A DNA stretch of 64,000 bases from Streptomyces sp. PCS3-D2 (GCF_000612545.2 NZ_CP097800.1:3449001-3513000); one strand, 5' to 3'; shown: positions 37,486 to 46,379, counted from the stretch's first letter. Notes: generated by a model not told the origin, from the sequence alone. Translations and numbers: made by a program.

Positions 37486-37944
37486 ATGAGCGCAGTGGAC
37501 CAAGAGGCGCAGGGAGCCGAGCGCACACTCGGCCAGCTGGTCGCCTCGGCCACCGCCGAGATGTCCGCCCTGGTTCACGACGAGATCGCCCTGGCCAAGG
37601 CGGAACTCCGCGAGGACGTCAAGCGTGTGGGCAGCGGTAGCGCCTCCATCGCCGTCGCAGGAGTGTTCGCCGTCTTCTCCCTCCCGGTGCTGACCTTCGC
37701 GGCCGCGTACGGGATCCACAACCTGGGGCTCGGCCTGGCCTGGTCCTTCCTGATCGTCGGCGGCGCGTTCCTGCTGATCGCGGGTGTCCTCGCGCTGATC
37801 GCCGTACGGAAGTTCAAGAAGATCAAGCCGCCGGAGAAGTCCATCGCCTCGGTCAAGCAGACCGCCGCGCTGGTCGGGACCGTCAAGCCGCACCCGCGGC
37901 CGGTGAGTGACCAGGCTGTGGGTGTGGCACGCTCGTCCTCATGA
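37486..37944 (+). CDS. Phage-holin-superfamily membrane protein (DUF1469 type), chromosomal
   Basis: 152 residues. An N-terminal amphipathic helix (LGQLVASATAEMSALVHDEIALAKAEL) followed by two membrane helices and a basic tail. The fold name is holin-like, but this is a conserved chromosomal gene of actinobacteria between nhaA and the hydrolase, not a phage gene. It overlaps the hydrolase start by ATGA, so the two are coupled. Ribosome site GGGAGAGAG. Confidence 0.85.
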   Translation: MSAVDQEAQGAERTLGQLVASATAEMSALVHDEIALAKAELREDVKRVGSGSASIAVAGVFAVFSLPVLTFAAAYGIHNLGLGLAWSFLIVGGAFLLIAGVLALIAVRKFKKIKPPEKSIASVKQTAALVGTVKPHPRPVSDQAVGVARSSS

Positions 37945-38900
37945 CAGCGCCCACGCCGGACCCCAGCATTCCGCCCACGGCCACCACGGCGGTGCGGCTC
38001 GGCCTCCCCGGCGGGGAAGCGGTGACGCACCGGGACGTGGCCGCCAACGGTGCCCGCTTCCACGTCGCCGAGCTCGGTGACGGCCCGCTGGTGCTGCTGC
38101 TGCACGGCTTCCCGCAGTTCTGGTGGACCTGGCGGCACCAGCTGACCGCTCTGGCCGACGCCGGGTACCGGGCCGTCGCGATGGACCTGCGCGGGGTCGG
38201 CGGCAGCGACCGCACCCCACGTGGCTACGACCCCCCCAACCTGGCGCTCGACATCACCGGGGTCGTGCGGTCCCTCGGCGAGCCGGACGCCGCTCTCGTC
38301 GGGCACGACCTGGGCGGGTACCTCGCGTGGACGGCGGCCGTGATGCGGCCCAAGCTGGTGCGCCGGCTCGTGGTGTCCTCCATGCCCCACCCTCGGCGGT
38401 GGCGCTCGGCGATGCTGTCGGACTTCGGTCAGTCCCGGGCGAGTTCACACATCTGGGGCTTCCAGCGGCCCTTCCTGCCCGAGCGGCAGCTCGTCGCCGA
38501 CGACGGCGCCCTCGTGGGGGACCTGATCCGCGACTGGTCGGGGCCGCGTCCCCCCGAGGAGGAGGATCTCGCCGTGTACCGGCGGGCCATGTGCATCCCG
38601 TCCACCGCACACTGCTCGATCGAGCCGTACCGGTGGATGATGCGGTCGATGGCCCGGCCCGACGGGCTGCAGTTCAACCGGCGGATGAAGCGGCCGGTCC
38701 GGGTGCCGACGCTGCACCTGCACGGTTCGCTCGACCCGGTGATGCGCACGCGCAGTGCCGCCGGATCCGGCGAGTACGTCGAAGCCCCTTACCGGTGGAG
38801 GCTGTTCGACGGCCTCGGGCACTTCCCGCACGAGGAGGATCCGGCCGCCTTCTCGACCGAGCTGGTGAACTGGCTGAAGGACCCCGAGCCGGACCGCTGA
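37941..38900 (+). CDS. Alpha/beta hydrolase, epoxide hydrolase-like
   Basis: 319 residues. The nucleophile elbow is VGHDLGG, with aspartate as nucleophile as in epoxide hydrolases and haloalkane dehalogenases. HGFPQFWWTWR supplies the oxyanion HGFP motif, and GLGHFPHEEDP the catalytic histidine. This makes it an EphE-like enzyme (Rv3670), which also matches the M. tuberculosis gene order. Cytoplasmic, perhaps detoxifying lipid-derived epoxides. Confidence 0.9.
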   Translation: MTAPTPDPSIPPTATTAVRLGLPGGEAVTHRDVAANGARFHVAELGDGPLVLLLHGFPQFWWTWRHQLTALADAGYRAVAMDLRGVGGSDRTPRGYDPPNLALDITGVVRSLGEPDAALVGHDLGGYLAWTAAVMRPKLVRRLVVSSMPHPRRWRSAMLSDFGQSRASSHIWGFQRPFLPERQLVADDGALVGDLIRDWSGPRPPEEEDLAVYRRAMCIPSTAHCSIEPYRWMMRSMARPDGLQFNRRMKRPVRVPTLHLHGSLDPVMRTRSAAGSGEYVEAPYRWRLFDGLGHFPHEEDPAAFSTELVNWLKDPEPDR

Positions 38901-39027
38901 CCACCCGTCGTACGAGGGGCAGTTCGGCAGTCCGATCGTCCTATGGGCTTTCAATTGCCGCGCGCATAGGCCAATTGGACGTCGCGTACGGGGTTACGGA
39001 CCTTGGGGCCCGGGCACAGAGCCGAGT

Positions 39028-39201
39028 ATGAGCTGGACGCACGACTACGGTGACACCGCGCACGAACGCCGCTCGGCAGCTACGCCGGGCACGCACGAGA
39101 GGGCCGGCCGGCACGGCCACGACCCACGGCTCGGGATTTCCCGCATCCTGCGCCGCCGGGCCCGCTGGGTCTCCGCACGCCTGCGGCATCCACGGACGTA
39201 G
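39028..39201 (+). CDS. Small basic protein, uncertain
   Basis: 57 residues beginning MSWTHDYGDTAHERR and ending in an arginine-rich segment (RILRRRARWVSARLRHP). It lies in the 322-base gap between the hydrolase and the convergent marP gene. Start ATG at 39028, no Shine-Dalgarno. Composition alone would make any GC-rich frame look basic, so this is a tentative call. Nothing else is seen in the gap. Confidence 0.35.
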   Translation: MSWTHDYGDTAHERRSAATPGTHERAGRHGHDPRLGISRILRRRARWVSARLRHPRT

Positions 39202-39222
39202 GGACCCGGCGGCGGCGCCGCG

Positions 39223-40434
39223 TCAGAGGGCGCAGCCCTGGCTCTCGACCCGGCGCTCGGCGGTCCGGCCCTTCTCGATGTCCTCGCGGATCTCGTCCAC
39301 GGTCAGGGCGTAGCCGGTGTTCGGGTCGTCGAGGGACTTCGCGAAGACGACGCCGTACACCTGGCCGTCGGGCGTGAGCAGCGGGCCGCCGGAGTTGCCC
39401 TGACGGACCGTCGCGAACAGCGAGTAGACGTCCCGTCGGACAGTACCGCGGTGGTAGATGTCCGGTCCGTTGGCGTTGATCCGGCCGCGGACCCGGGCCG
39501 GGCGGACGTCGTACGCGCCGTTCTCCGGGAAACCGGCGACGATCGCGTCGCTGCTGCTCACTGCGTCCTTGTCGGTGAACTCCAGCGGCGGCGCCTTCAG
39601 CTTGGGCACGTCCAGGACGGCGATGTCGCGCTCCCAGTCGTAGAGCACGACCTTGCCGTCGTACAGCCTGCCCTCGCCGCCGATCTGCACGGTCGGCTCG
39701 CCGACCCCGCCGACGACGTGCGCGTTGGTCATGACCTTGCCGGGCGCGAACACGAAGCCCGTGCCCTCCAGTACCTTGCTGCAGCTGGGCGCCGTACCGA
39801 CGACCTTCACGATCGAGCGCTTGGCCACGTCCGCCACGGGGCTGGTGGCGAGCGCCGGATCGGGCGCCTTCACCTCGGTGATGGGCTCGTTGGAGAACGG
39901 GCTGAACACCTGCGGGAAGCCGTTGCGCGCGAGAGTGGAGCTGAAGTCCGAGAACCAGCTGTTCGCCTGGTCGGGCAGCACCCGCGCAACGCCCAGGAGC
40001 ACCTTGGAGTTGCGGACCTCCTTGCCCAGGGTGGGCAGCGAGGTCCCGGCCAGCGCGGAGCCGATCAGCCAGGCCACGAGCAGCATCGCGACCACGTTGA
40101 CCAGGGCCCCGCCGGTGGCGTCGAGCACCCGCGCCGGGGCACCGGTGATCTGCCGCCGGAGTTTGCCGCCGAGATGGGTGGTCAGCGCCTGGCCGACCGA
40201 GGCACAGATGATGACCGCCACCACGGCGATGACGACGACCGTGGTGGACACCTGGGTGCCGTTGTCCGTCACCCGGTCCCAGATCAGCGGGAGCAGGGAA
40301 ACGGCGACGAGGCCACCGCCGAGGAAGCCGATCACCGACAGGACGCCGACGACGAACCCCTGGCGGTAGCCGACGATCGCGAACCACACGGCGGCGAGCA
40401 ACAACAGGATGTCCAGCACGTTCACGTGGGCCAC
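39223..40434 (-). CDS. marP: MarP-like membrane serine protease with CvpA domain
   Basis: 403 residues. Four N-terminal membrane helices of the colicin-V-production (CvpA) type, then an extracytoplasmic chymotrypsin-fold protease: TNAHVVGG (His), ERDIAVLDV (Asp) and QGNSGGP (Ser). Cysteines in SCSKVL and QGCAL at the ends of the protease domain may form the redox disulphide of MarP. In M. tuberculosis, MarP (Rv3671c) gives acid resistance. It starts with GTG four bases after the Nudix stop, so it is in the nth-Nudix-marP operon. Confidence 0.93.
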   Translation of the reverse strand: MAHVNVLDILLLLAAVWFAIVGYRQGFVVGVLSVIGFLGGGLVAVSLLPLIWDRVTDNGTQVSTTVVVIAVVAVIICASVGQALTTHLGGKLRRQITGAPARVLDATGGALVNVVAMLLVAWLIGSALAGTSLPTLGKEVRNSKVLLGVARVLPDQANSWFSDFSSTLARNGFPQVFSPFSNEPITEVKAPDPALATSPVADVAKRSIVKVVGTAPSCSKVLEGTGFVFAPGKVMTNAHVVGGVGEPTVQIGGEGRLYDGKVVLYDWERDIAVLDVPKLKAPPLEFTDKDAVSSSDAIVAGFPENGAYDVRPARVRGRINANGPDIYHRGTVRRDVYSLFATVRQGNSGGPLLTPDGQVYGVVFAKSLDDPNTGYALTVDEIREDIEKGRTAERRVESQGCAL

Positions 40435-40438
40435 CGTC

Positions 40439-41161
40439 TCACGCGTGCCAGTCGAGCGGGACCTGGCGTGATCGGTCCCACGGACGTTCCCAGCCTGCGA
40501 AGTGCAGGATCCGGTCGATCACCCCGGCCGTGAAACCCCAGACCAGAGCCGATTCCACCGTGAAACCGGGGCCCAGGTGGCCCCGCGGGTGGACCGTCGT
40601 GACCCGGTGCTCGGGGTCCGTGAGATCGGCCACGGCAACCGTGAACACCCGGGCCGTCTCGGCCGGATCCACCACGCCGACCGGGCTCGGGGTGTGCCAC
40701 CAGCCCAGGACCGGAGTCACGACGAACTCGCTGACGGGGATGTAGAGGCGGGGCAGCACCCCGAAGAGCTGCACGCCGGAAGGATCAAGCCCGGTCTCTT
40801 CCTCAGCCTCGCGCAGCGCGGCCGAGAGCGGGCCCGTGGTGTGCGGATCCCCGTCCTGCGGGTCCAGTGCGCCGCCCGGGAAGGACGGCTGGCCCGCGTG
40901 CGAGCGGAGGGTGCCGGCGCGCTCCATCAGGAGCAGCTCCGGACCCCGGAGCCCCTCCCCGAAGAGGATGAGGACGGCCGACTGTCGCCCCCGGCCGTCC
41001 TCGGGCGGCAGGAACCGGCTCAGCTGCCGCGGCTCCACGGTCCGGGCGGCCTCGACGACGGGATCGAGCCAGTCGGGCAGCCCCGCGGTGGTGACGGCCG
41101 GGCCGCCCCCCGCGCGCACTCCCGCAGCGACCCCGGCCTCGTCCCGTGTACCGCGCGTCAT
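40439..41161 (-). CDS. Nudix hydrolase, CoA pyrophosphatase-like
   Basis: 240 residues. The Nudix box appears as PGGALDP..LREAEEETGL, with extra residues before the REAEEE helix. This resembles Rv3672c and NudL-type CoA pyrophosphatases. It would cleave nucleoside diphosphate-linked compounds. It lies between nth (74 bases upstream) and marP (four bases downstream), the conserved actinobacterial order. Confidence 0.88.
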   Translation of the reverse strand: MTRGTRDEAGVAAGVRAGGGPAVTTAGLPDWLDPVVEAARTVEPRQLSRFLPPEDGRGRQSAVLILFGEGLRGPELLLMERAGTLRSHAGQPSFPGGALDPQDGDPHTTGPLSAALREAEEETGLDPSGVQLFGVLPRLYIPVSEFVVTPVLGWWHTPSPVGVVDPAETARVFTVAVADLTDPEHRVTTVHPRGHLGPGFTVESALVWGFTAGVIDRILHFAGWERPWDRSRQVPLDWHA

Positions 41162-41235
41162 AGGCACCCCTGTCCGCGTTCCTCTGTCAACAGCGTCTCC
41201 CACACCGCAAACGCGGTCCGGGTACCGATTCGTTC

Positions 41236-42081
41236 CTACGCCTGCCGCTCCGCGCCCGCGCCCAGCGGCGGCGCGGGCCGGCCCGGGTAGTCCGGGGGCG
41301 GGCTCAGCCGCTGGCCCGGCTGGCCGCCCTTCTCGTACTTGAGCAGCTTCTTCGCCTTCTCCGGGTCCGTCTCGCCCTCCCCGTACGCCGGGCAGAGCGG
41401 GGCGATCGGGCAGGCGCCACAGGCGGGCTTGCGGGCGTGGCAGATGCGGCGGCCGTGGAAGACGACCCGGTGCGAGAGCATCGTCCACTCGCTCTTGGGG
41501 AAGATCGCCCAGATGTCCGCCTCGACCTTCTCCGGGTCCTCCTGCTCGGTCCACTTCCACCGGCGCACCAATCGGCCGAAGTGGGTGTCCACGGTGATCC
41601 CGGGAACGCCGAAGGGGGTGTGCACATTAGCACCATGGTCAGGATCACCGGCCCGGCTGTCCTCACAGGCGCACGCGTTGCCGGTCACGACGAACGAGGT
41701 CTTCCGACCGACACCGGGGAGTTTCACCAGGTCGGCCGTGGTCTTGGGCACCATGCCGCCAAAGTCGGCCACGATCGCAGCGGCCAGTCCCGTGATGCTC
41801 CGAGTCTTGGCACGGAAGAACCCCGTGGGCCGGATCAGCTCCTCTACGTCCGCCGGGTCCGCCCCGGCAAGATCAGCGGGCCGGGGGTACTTCGCGAACA
41901 GCGCCGGGGTCACCTGGTTCACGCGTAGGTCTGTCGTCTGCGCGCTGAGCACGGTTGCTACCAACAGTTGCCACGCGTTCACGTGGTCTAGCTCGCAGTG
42001 CGCATACGGGTACACATCAGCAAGCGCACGGTTGATCTTCCGTGCCCGCCGAACGAGTGCTAGCCGGGTCTCTTCAGCCAT
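41236..42081 (-). CDS. nth: Endonuclease III, chimeric: element-encoded N-terminal half joined to host C-terminal half
   Basis: 281 residues. DNA glycosylase/AP lyase for oxidised pyrimidines. Residues 1-155 come from the inserted element; the rest is the host gene beyond the attachment core at 41609-41615. All working parts are present: the HhH motif LPGVGRKT with K127, D165 in GITVDTH, and the [4Fe-4S] cysteines in [17 protein letters not shown]. Against the displaced native copy, the element half lacks a 57-residue basic extension and carries about 17 extra residues (C137-T155) between the lysine and aspartate. The ATG at 42081 follows TACGCT by seven bases, suggesting a leaderless message from an element-borne promoter. 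Confidence 0.93.
   Translation of the reverse strand: MAEETRLALVRRARKINRALADVYPYAHCELDHVNAWQLLVATVLSAQTTDLRVNQVTPALFAKYPRPADLAGADPADVEELIRPTGFFRAKTRSITGLAAAIVADFGGMVPKTTADLVKLPGVGRKTSFVVTGNACACEDSRAGDPDHGANVHTPFGVPGITVDTHFGRLVRRWKWTEQEDPEKVEADIWAIFPKSEWTMLSHRVVFHGRRICHARKPACGACPIAPLCPAYGEGETDPEKAKKLLKYEKGGQPGQRLSPPPDYPGRPAPPLGAGAERQA
41609..41615. repeat. Left attachment core
   Basis: CCGAAGG, with host sequence (GATCCCGGGAACG) on its left and element sequence (GGGTGTGCACATTAG) on its right. On the coding strand the core reads CCTTCGG, spanning Pro-Phe-Gly of Nth. Confidence 0.8.
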
Positions 42082-42148
42082 ACCGGCCAGCGTAAAGGCC
42101 CCGCCCATGCGCCATGGGGGAAGCGCACAGACGGGGCCGGAGGGAGCC

Positions 42149-42976
42149 CTACAGAGCCGCACTCAGCCTCTCGCAGACTTCGGCGCTGGTAGGCCGGTCA
42201 GCAGGCGAACGGCTGAGCATGTGAGGGATGAGTTCTCCCAGCACTCCGGGCATGTCCACGGTGCGGTGTGAGCGTGCCACGATGGCCCACCGCTGTTCCT
42301 CCCGGGAAGCGTCGTCCGGGTAGGCCACGTGCCGCCATCCCGTCGCGCTGATGAACAGTGCCGCCCCCAGTGCGTACACGTCCGCTTCCTGCGTCGGTGT
42401 GGCTGTGCCGGAGTCCAACACGCTGGCCGAGATTTCCGGCGCTTCGTAGTGGACGAGACACCCCCGGTACGGGAAGTCATAGGCGCGGGGAATTCGCCCC
42501 CCGCTGGACAGCGCAAGATCGATCAGGAACGCCCCGGCCGACTCCCCCAGAAGGAAATGCGCGGGCTGCACATCACCGTGCACCCATCCCATCCCGTGCA
42601 GCCCCGACAGAGCCACAGCGCACGACAGCGCCTCTCCGATGTTCGGCTCAGCCTTACCGTCCCGGCAGGGTGCCCACCGGTCATAGAGGCTGTCTCCCCG
42701 CCGCCACGGTTGAGCGCCCCACGTGCCGTGCTCCCACTCTCCGCTGAAAATCCGCTCATGCGTGAGCTGTCTCAGAACGGCGGCTTCACGGGCAGGGGCC
42801 AGCGCGGTCCACGCGTGCGTTCGGCTCGGATACCCCACCTTCACAGCGTACGGACCGGCCTCGGTCTTGACCTTCCACACGGACGACCCGCGCCGGTTGA
42901 GAACCAGTTCGGCGGGGCCCGGATTCAGGAGTTGCAGCGCACCGTCCGGCGGGCTGTACGGACCATCGCAAATCAT
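42149..42976 (-). CDS. Divergent Ser/Thr protein kinase-like protein
   Basis: 275 residues. Kinase landmarks in order: a VKV lysine (K46), HGDVQP at 133-138 in place of HRDLKP, IDLAL (D153) in place of DFG, and YEAPE as the activation-segment end. The loop lysine and asparagine are Gln137 and His140, so catalysis may be altered or absent. No membrane helix or PASTA repeats. Good ribosome site GGAAGGTG. It is likely transcribed with the three small genes to its right, which face the HTH/TPR regulator. Target unknown. Confidence 0.78.
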   Translation of the reverse strand: MICDGPYSPPDGALQLLNPGPAELVLNRRGSSVWKVKTEAGPYAVKVGYPSRTHAWTALAPAREAAVLRQLTHERIFSGEWEHGTWGAQPWRRGDSLYDRWAPCRDGKAEPNIGEALSCAVALSGLHGMGWVHGDVQPAHFLLGESAGAFLIDLALSSGGRIPRAYDFPYRGCLVHYEAPEISASVLDSGTATPTQEADVYALGAALFISATGWRHVAYPDDASREEQRWAIVARSHRTVDMPGVLGELIPHMLSRSPADRPTSAEVCERLSAAL

Positions 42977-43054
42977 GCTTCACCTTCCAACAGCAAGGCC
43001 GGTTCCCGCAGTTGAGAACCGGCCCCACCCTCACCTGAACGGAACGGCCGGCGG

Positions 43055-43498
43055 TCAGGCGGCCCGGTAGTCCCGCCCACAGTCAGAGTCGCACTGTGCC
43101 GCGTTCGCGCCGTTCACGGTCCACAGCGAGTCCAGCACCATGAACCCGTTGGCCTTGATCGCGTGCGCGGTCGCCTGCACCTCCTCCAGGACCCGGCCGC
43201 CACCACCGGGGCGCGGGTTGTGCTCCAGGAACCGGCCCGCGTACTTCTCGCAGAACTCGCGGTAGTCGGCGGTGTGCAGGATGAACGAGTGCAGCGCACC
43301 GTCCACGTCGTCACTCGGGACCATCTTCACCGTGGCCGTGCCGACCGTGGCGACGAACGCGAGCGCCTGATCCGTGGCCCGCTCCGCCTTGTCGCGGTCG
43401 TAGCCGAAGTGCGTCACGGTGAACTCAGCGATGCTGTCGAACAGGTCCGTGCTGACCAGCGCGCGGCCGGTCCGAAGGTCGTTCGCGGTTGCCGTCAT
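43055..43498 (-). CDS. Unknown protein of the kinase/regulator module
   Basis: 147 residues, soluble, with aromatic and acidic central region (HSFILHTADYREFCEKYAGRFLEHNP), a glycine run, and a C-terminal pair of cysteines (CDSDCGRDY) that might bind metal. Ribosome site AAGGAGG. ATGA overlap with the preceding small gene. I recognise it only as a type of small protein found near HTH/kinase pairs in Streptomyces; function unknown. Confidence 0.7.
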   Translation of the reverse strand: MTATANDLRTGRALVSTDLFDSIAEFTVTHFGYDRDKAERATDQALAFVATVGTATVKMVPSDDVDGALHSFILHTADYREFCEKYAGRFLEHNPRPGGGGRVLEEVQATAHAIKANGFMVLDSLWTVNGANAAQCDSDCGRDYRAA

Positions 43499-43671
43499 GG
43501 CTTTGCCTCCTTGTGGTGGATGAGCTGTTCCGCAGCGAGCCGAACGAGGACGGGGGCCGCACGTCTTATGGCGGCCTCCCACTCCCGGGCCTCCCGCTCC
43601 GCGAGGATGCGCACCAAACCGGCGTCGATCTCCGCGCGCTGTTCCGGGGTGAACCCGGGAACCCCTCTCAC
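43495..43671 (-). CDS. Small helical protein
   Basis: 58 residues from a GTG at 43671 with GGGAG upstream; body FTPEQRAEIDAGLVRILAER is strongly helical. It overlaps both neighbours (GTGA upstream, ATGA downstream), which argues that it is translated. It may be a small partner or regulator. Confidence 0.62.
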   Translation of the reverse strand: MRGVPGFTPEQRAEIDAGLVRILAEREAREWEAAIRRAAPVLVRLAAEQLIHHKEAKP

Positions 43672-43919
43672 ATCCGCTCCCTTATCCGCTGGCTCGTGTT
43701 CGCGGTGACCACAGCGGTACTGAGCGCGTCGGACTGGTAGGCGGGCCGCAGGCTCGACGGGTCCGCTTCCCACTCCCGCCCACCGTTCAGCGGGCGGAGT
43801 TGGTAGCGCGGTCCCACGTGGCCCATGACGCGGCCCACTCGGCCCGTGGAGACGTCCAGCGCCGTTTCCCCCGCCTCCCAGTCCCGGGGGTGCTCACGTG
43901 CGCTCTCAGGGCTGCTCAT
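43668..43919 (-). CDS. Small protein, first gene of the kinase-side operon
   Basis: 83 residues. The central segment DVSTGRVGRVMGHVGPRYQLRPLNGGREWEADPSSLRP looks like a short beta barrel (KOW/SH3-like), as seen in many Streptomyces small proteins beside HTH regulators. The ATG at 43919 has GAGGTGCAGCC upstream. Its stop overlaps the next start. Function unknown. Confidence 0.68.
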   Translation of the reverse strand: MSSPESAREHPRDWEAGETALDVSTGRVGRVMGHVGPRYQLRPLNGGREWEADPSSLRPAYQSDALSTAVVTANTSQRIRERM

Positions 43920-44050
43920 GGCTGCACCTCTCGTGTTCGTTCGGCTGCTCACAGAAGGCAACCGCGTAACCACAGCCGAGAGGTACCGTTGCAACAGCGC
44001 CAGGACTTAAGAGCTTTAAGCGGCTTGAAGACGCGGGGAGTTGATGACCG
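43920..44050. promoter_or_regulatory. Divergent promoter region between kinase-side operon and HTH/TPR regulator
   Basis: 131 bases separating oppositely transcribed operons. It contains AT-richer AAGAGCTTTAAGC at 44010-44022, a likely promoter/operator zone for autoregulation by the regulator. No perfect long palindrome was seen. Confidence 0.4.
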
Positions 44051-45391
44051 GTGACCAGCCCCAACGAGGCACTTGCCCGACTGCACCGGGAAACCGGGTG
44101 GACGCTCCGCCAGTTCGCCCAAGAGGTCAACAAGCTGGGGACCGAGCGGGGAACGCCCCTCAAATACCGAGAGCCTTCCGTGCACCAGTGGCTCAACGGG
44201 CACATGCCGAAAGAGGCCGTCCGCCCGCTGATCTTGGAAGCGCTGGCCCGGAAACTCGCCCGTCCCATCACGCACAGCGAGGCAGGATTCCCGCCCCCTC
44301 CCGCCGAAGAGTCCAGCGCGCTCCCCAGTACCGTGGAAGGACTGCTAGACCTGGGGAGGCAAGATATGGACCCGTCGCGCCGGAGCGTGCTCGGAGTAGG
44401 TCTGTTTTCTGTCGCCCTCACCGTGCCAAATTGGCCGGACGTGGTTGGCCGAATGGAAGTCGCCCAAAGGGGCGAGACACAGCGCATCGGCATGTCCGAC
44501 GTTCAATCGGTCATTGCGATGACCGAACGGTTGTCAGATATTGACGACCAATTCGGCGGACGAACAGCGCGGCCGATGGCTGCTGCCTATGTGGTTAATA
44601 CCGTCGCCCCCTATCTGCGCGCTGATGCCCCGGGGGATATTCGCAAAGCGATGATGGCCGCCGCCTCCGATCTCTCATATCTCACGGGATATATGGCGGT
44701 GGATGAGGGCGTGCACGGAATGGCTCAGCGCTACTACCTGAAAGCGCTGGAACTCGCCGGGGCTTCCGAGGATCACCTAACGTTCTGCACCACCCTCCGA
44801 GGAATGAGCGTTCAGGCCGTAGACCTCGGACACGGGGCCGAAGCATTGCGACTCGCAGACGCTGCCGCCGCCGCTTCCCCGCAGGCCGGTCCTCGAATGC
44901 GCGCTTTCCTCGCCGGACAGCAGGCACACGCAGCCGCGCAAGAGGGAAACCGGCGCATGGCTCTACAGCGCATCAGGGAAGCCGAGACGGCCATGGAAAA
45001 GGCCGAATCGCAGTCGAAGACTTTCGGGTCCTATAACCCTTCCTCGCTGGCATATCACGTGGGTCAAGTGCGCTACCAACTGGGAGACGTAGCGGGTTCC
45101 ATCGAATCTCTCAAGGAATCGGATCGGCTACGTCCCAGCACGTTCCGGCGGACGAGTATCCGCTATTTGTCCATGCTGGCCGAACGGCAACTAGAGGTTG
45201 GCCACTTGGAGGCGGCGTGCGAGACGTGGGGGCGGGTCTTGGAGATATACCCCCTGGTGCAGTCCGGGCAGTGCGATCGAAACCTAGCCGCCATGCATAG
45301 CCGGATTCGCCCGTACCTGAAGAACCACACTGCCCGTGACTTGTTCGAGCGGGCCCGACTCGTGACACCTTCGAACCTGCTACTCCACTGA
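44051..45391 (+). CDS. Xre-type HTH transcriptional regulator with TPR domain
   Basis: 446 residues from a GTG. The N-terminal 75 residues form an HTH (LARLHRETGWTLRQFAQEVNKLG..YREPSVHQWLNG). From about 150 to 430 follow helical repeats of TPR type (for example AQRYYLKALELAGAS, QLEVGHLEAACETWGRVLEIYPL). Such actinobacterial regulators sense a ligand or peptide with the TPR part. Placed divergently from the kinase-like operon, it is the best candidate for the element's master regulator. Confidence 0.85.
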   Translation: MTSPNEALARLHRETGWTLRQFAQEVNKLGTERGTPLKYREPSVHQWLNGHMPKEAVRPLILEALARKLARPITHSEAGFPPPPAEESSALPSTVEGLLDLGRQDMDPSRRSVLGVGLFSVALTVPNWPDVVGRMEVAQRGETQRIGMSDVQSVIAMTERLSDIDDQFGGRTARPMAAAYVVNTVAPYLRADAPGDIRKAMMAAASDLSYLTGYMAVDEGVHGMAQRYYLKALELAGASEDHLTFCTTLRGMSVQAVDLGHGAEALRLADAAAAASPQAGPRMRAFLAGQQAHAAAQEGNRRMALQRIREAETAMEKAESQSKTFGSYNPSSLAYHVGQVRYQLGDVAGSIESLKESDRLRPSTFRRTSIRYLSMLAERQLEVGHLEAACETWGRVLEIYPLVQSGQCDRNLAAMHSRIRPYLKNHTARDLFERARLVTPSNLLLH

Positions 45392-45548
45392 ATCTGACGG
45401 ACCGTCAGGAACTACCTCGGTACCTGCCACTGCCTGAGATTCGAAGGGGGCCGATTCCCTTGCAATCTCGGGCCCGAGGGTACCCAGCATCCCGCAGCCG
45501 GCCAGACTTCCCGCCTTTCTTTCGAAGGTACCACCGGGGACGCACAAA

Positions 45549-45590
45549 GCCCCCGACGACCAACCCACAGCGGGGCCAGTCATCGGGGGC
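45549..45590. terminator. Bidirectional terminator between convergent element genes
   Basis: Stem GCCCCCGA/TCGGGGGC with a 26-base loop containing further pairing, located between the regulator (plus strand) and the 137-residue protein gene (minus strand). Confidence 0.6.
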
Positions 45591-45595
45591 CAGGA

Positions 45596-45619
45596 CCACA
45601 CCTTGACGTTTAGGTGTGG
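45596..45619. repeat. Inverted repeat sharing a motif with 48278-48290
   Basis: CCACACCT, 8-base loop, AGGTGTGG. The loop side carries ACGTTTAGGTGTGG, whose complement CCACACCTAAACGT recurs at 48278. It spans the stop codon of the 137-residue protein gene and may help end transcription or bind a regulator. Confidence 0.5.
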
Positions 45620-46023
45620 TCGGCGGTCATGCGGACAGCGCAACGGGTAGACCAGCGGAGCGCAGGCAAGTGCAACACTGACGACTCAAGCGGCGGCACA
45701 CCAAACCCGATAAGCCGTGTCGAATACAGCGGCAAAGGTGCACGGTAAGTGTGGCGGAATCTCATGGACCGGAACCAATCGTCAATTGCGTGATCCCGGT
45801 TCATCTCGGCCATCATCACGGCATAATCCGGCCCGCTGAAATACGTTGGGGAAAGTTCCCGGTCCGTAATCCAGTCGGCCGCATCCTCGCTGTAAAGGCT
45901 TGCCGCCTCGGGGTGTTCACTGAGTACGCCACGCACAACAGCGGGAGTAGGGGCGCACATGCCTAGCAGGCGTTCCACACGGACCGGCAACGGGACAGCG
46001 GCGGAGTAACGGCGGCGGCTCAT
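45610..46023 (-). CDS. Unknown element protein
   Basis: 137 residues, beginning MSRRRYSAAVPLPVRVERLL. Basic N-terminus, acidic centre (SEDAADWITDRELSP), aromatic patch (WFRSMRFRHTYRAPLPLY). No known motif found. Its ATG overlaps the stop of the TerS-like gene (ATGA), so the two are coupled. In phages the gene after TerS is often the large terminase; this is far too short and lacks Walker motifs. Confidence 0.65.
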   Translation of the reverse strand: MSRRRYSAAVPLPVRVERLLGMCAPTPAVVRGVLSEHPEAASLYSEDAADWITDRELSPTYFSGPDYAVMMAEMNRDHAIDDWFRSMRFRHTYRAPLPLYSTRLIGFGVPPLESSVLHLPALRWSTRCAVRMTADHT

Positions 46024-46379
46024 CCTCGGTTCCCCCATCGGGCGCGGGCAGCCTTTCGCGCTGCATCACTGCGGGCCTTAGACGCTACGGCCTCGGTCAT
46101 GTCGATAACCTCGGCGGCCGTTTCACGCGGCAGGCTAAGCGACTTGAGTAGCGCCATAAACGTCTTGCGGTGCTTATCCGCCTGCTCTAGTGCGGGATTG
46201 ATCTGCGGACCGTAACGCCCTTGCACAATTGCACCGTGTTGGGCGATGGCCGATTCCATGAGATCGAGTTCATCGAGAATGCGGGCGGCCTGATCAACGA
46301 TGCGGGCATGATCCGGGTCAAGGTCGAAAGTGTCCGCAATCTCGTCACGGAATGCAGTCGATCGGCTAGTTTCGGACAT
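46020..46379 (-). CDS. Phage terminase small subunit-like protein
   Basis: 119 residues. The segment VDQAARILDELDLMESAI..GAIVQGRYGPQINPALEQADKHRKTFMALLKSLSLP has the order of helices and the NPxLxxxxxxRxxFxxLLxxLxLP signature of actinophage small terminases, the DNA-recognition subunit that marks genomes for packaging. The tail is Ala/Arg-rich (RKAARARWGNRG). Ribosome site AAGGAGGTGCC. An HNH gene precedes it, as in many HK97-type phages, but no large subunit follows. Confidence 0.65.
   Translation of the reverse strand: MSETSRSTAFRDEIADTFDLDPDHARIVDQAARILDELDLMESAIAQHGAIVQGRYGPQINPALEQADKHRKTFMALLKSLSLPRETAAEVIDMTEAVASKARSDAARKAARARWGNRG

Noticed and set aside
37486-37944. Holin-like gene taken as a sign of a prophage next to nhaA
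   Set aside because: The DUF1469 holin-superfamily protein is conserved in actinobacterial chromosomes at this place, and its neighbours are core genes.
43669-43773. Longer 92-residue version of the 58-residue element protein
   Set aside because: The upstream part overlaps the neighbouring coding frame, and the GTG at 43671 has the better ribosome site and a coupled overlap.
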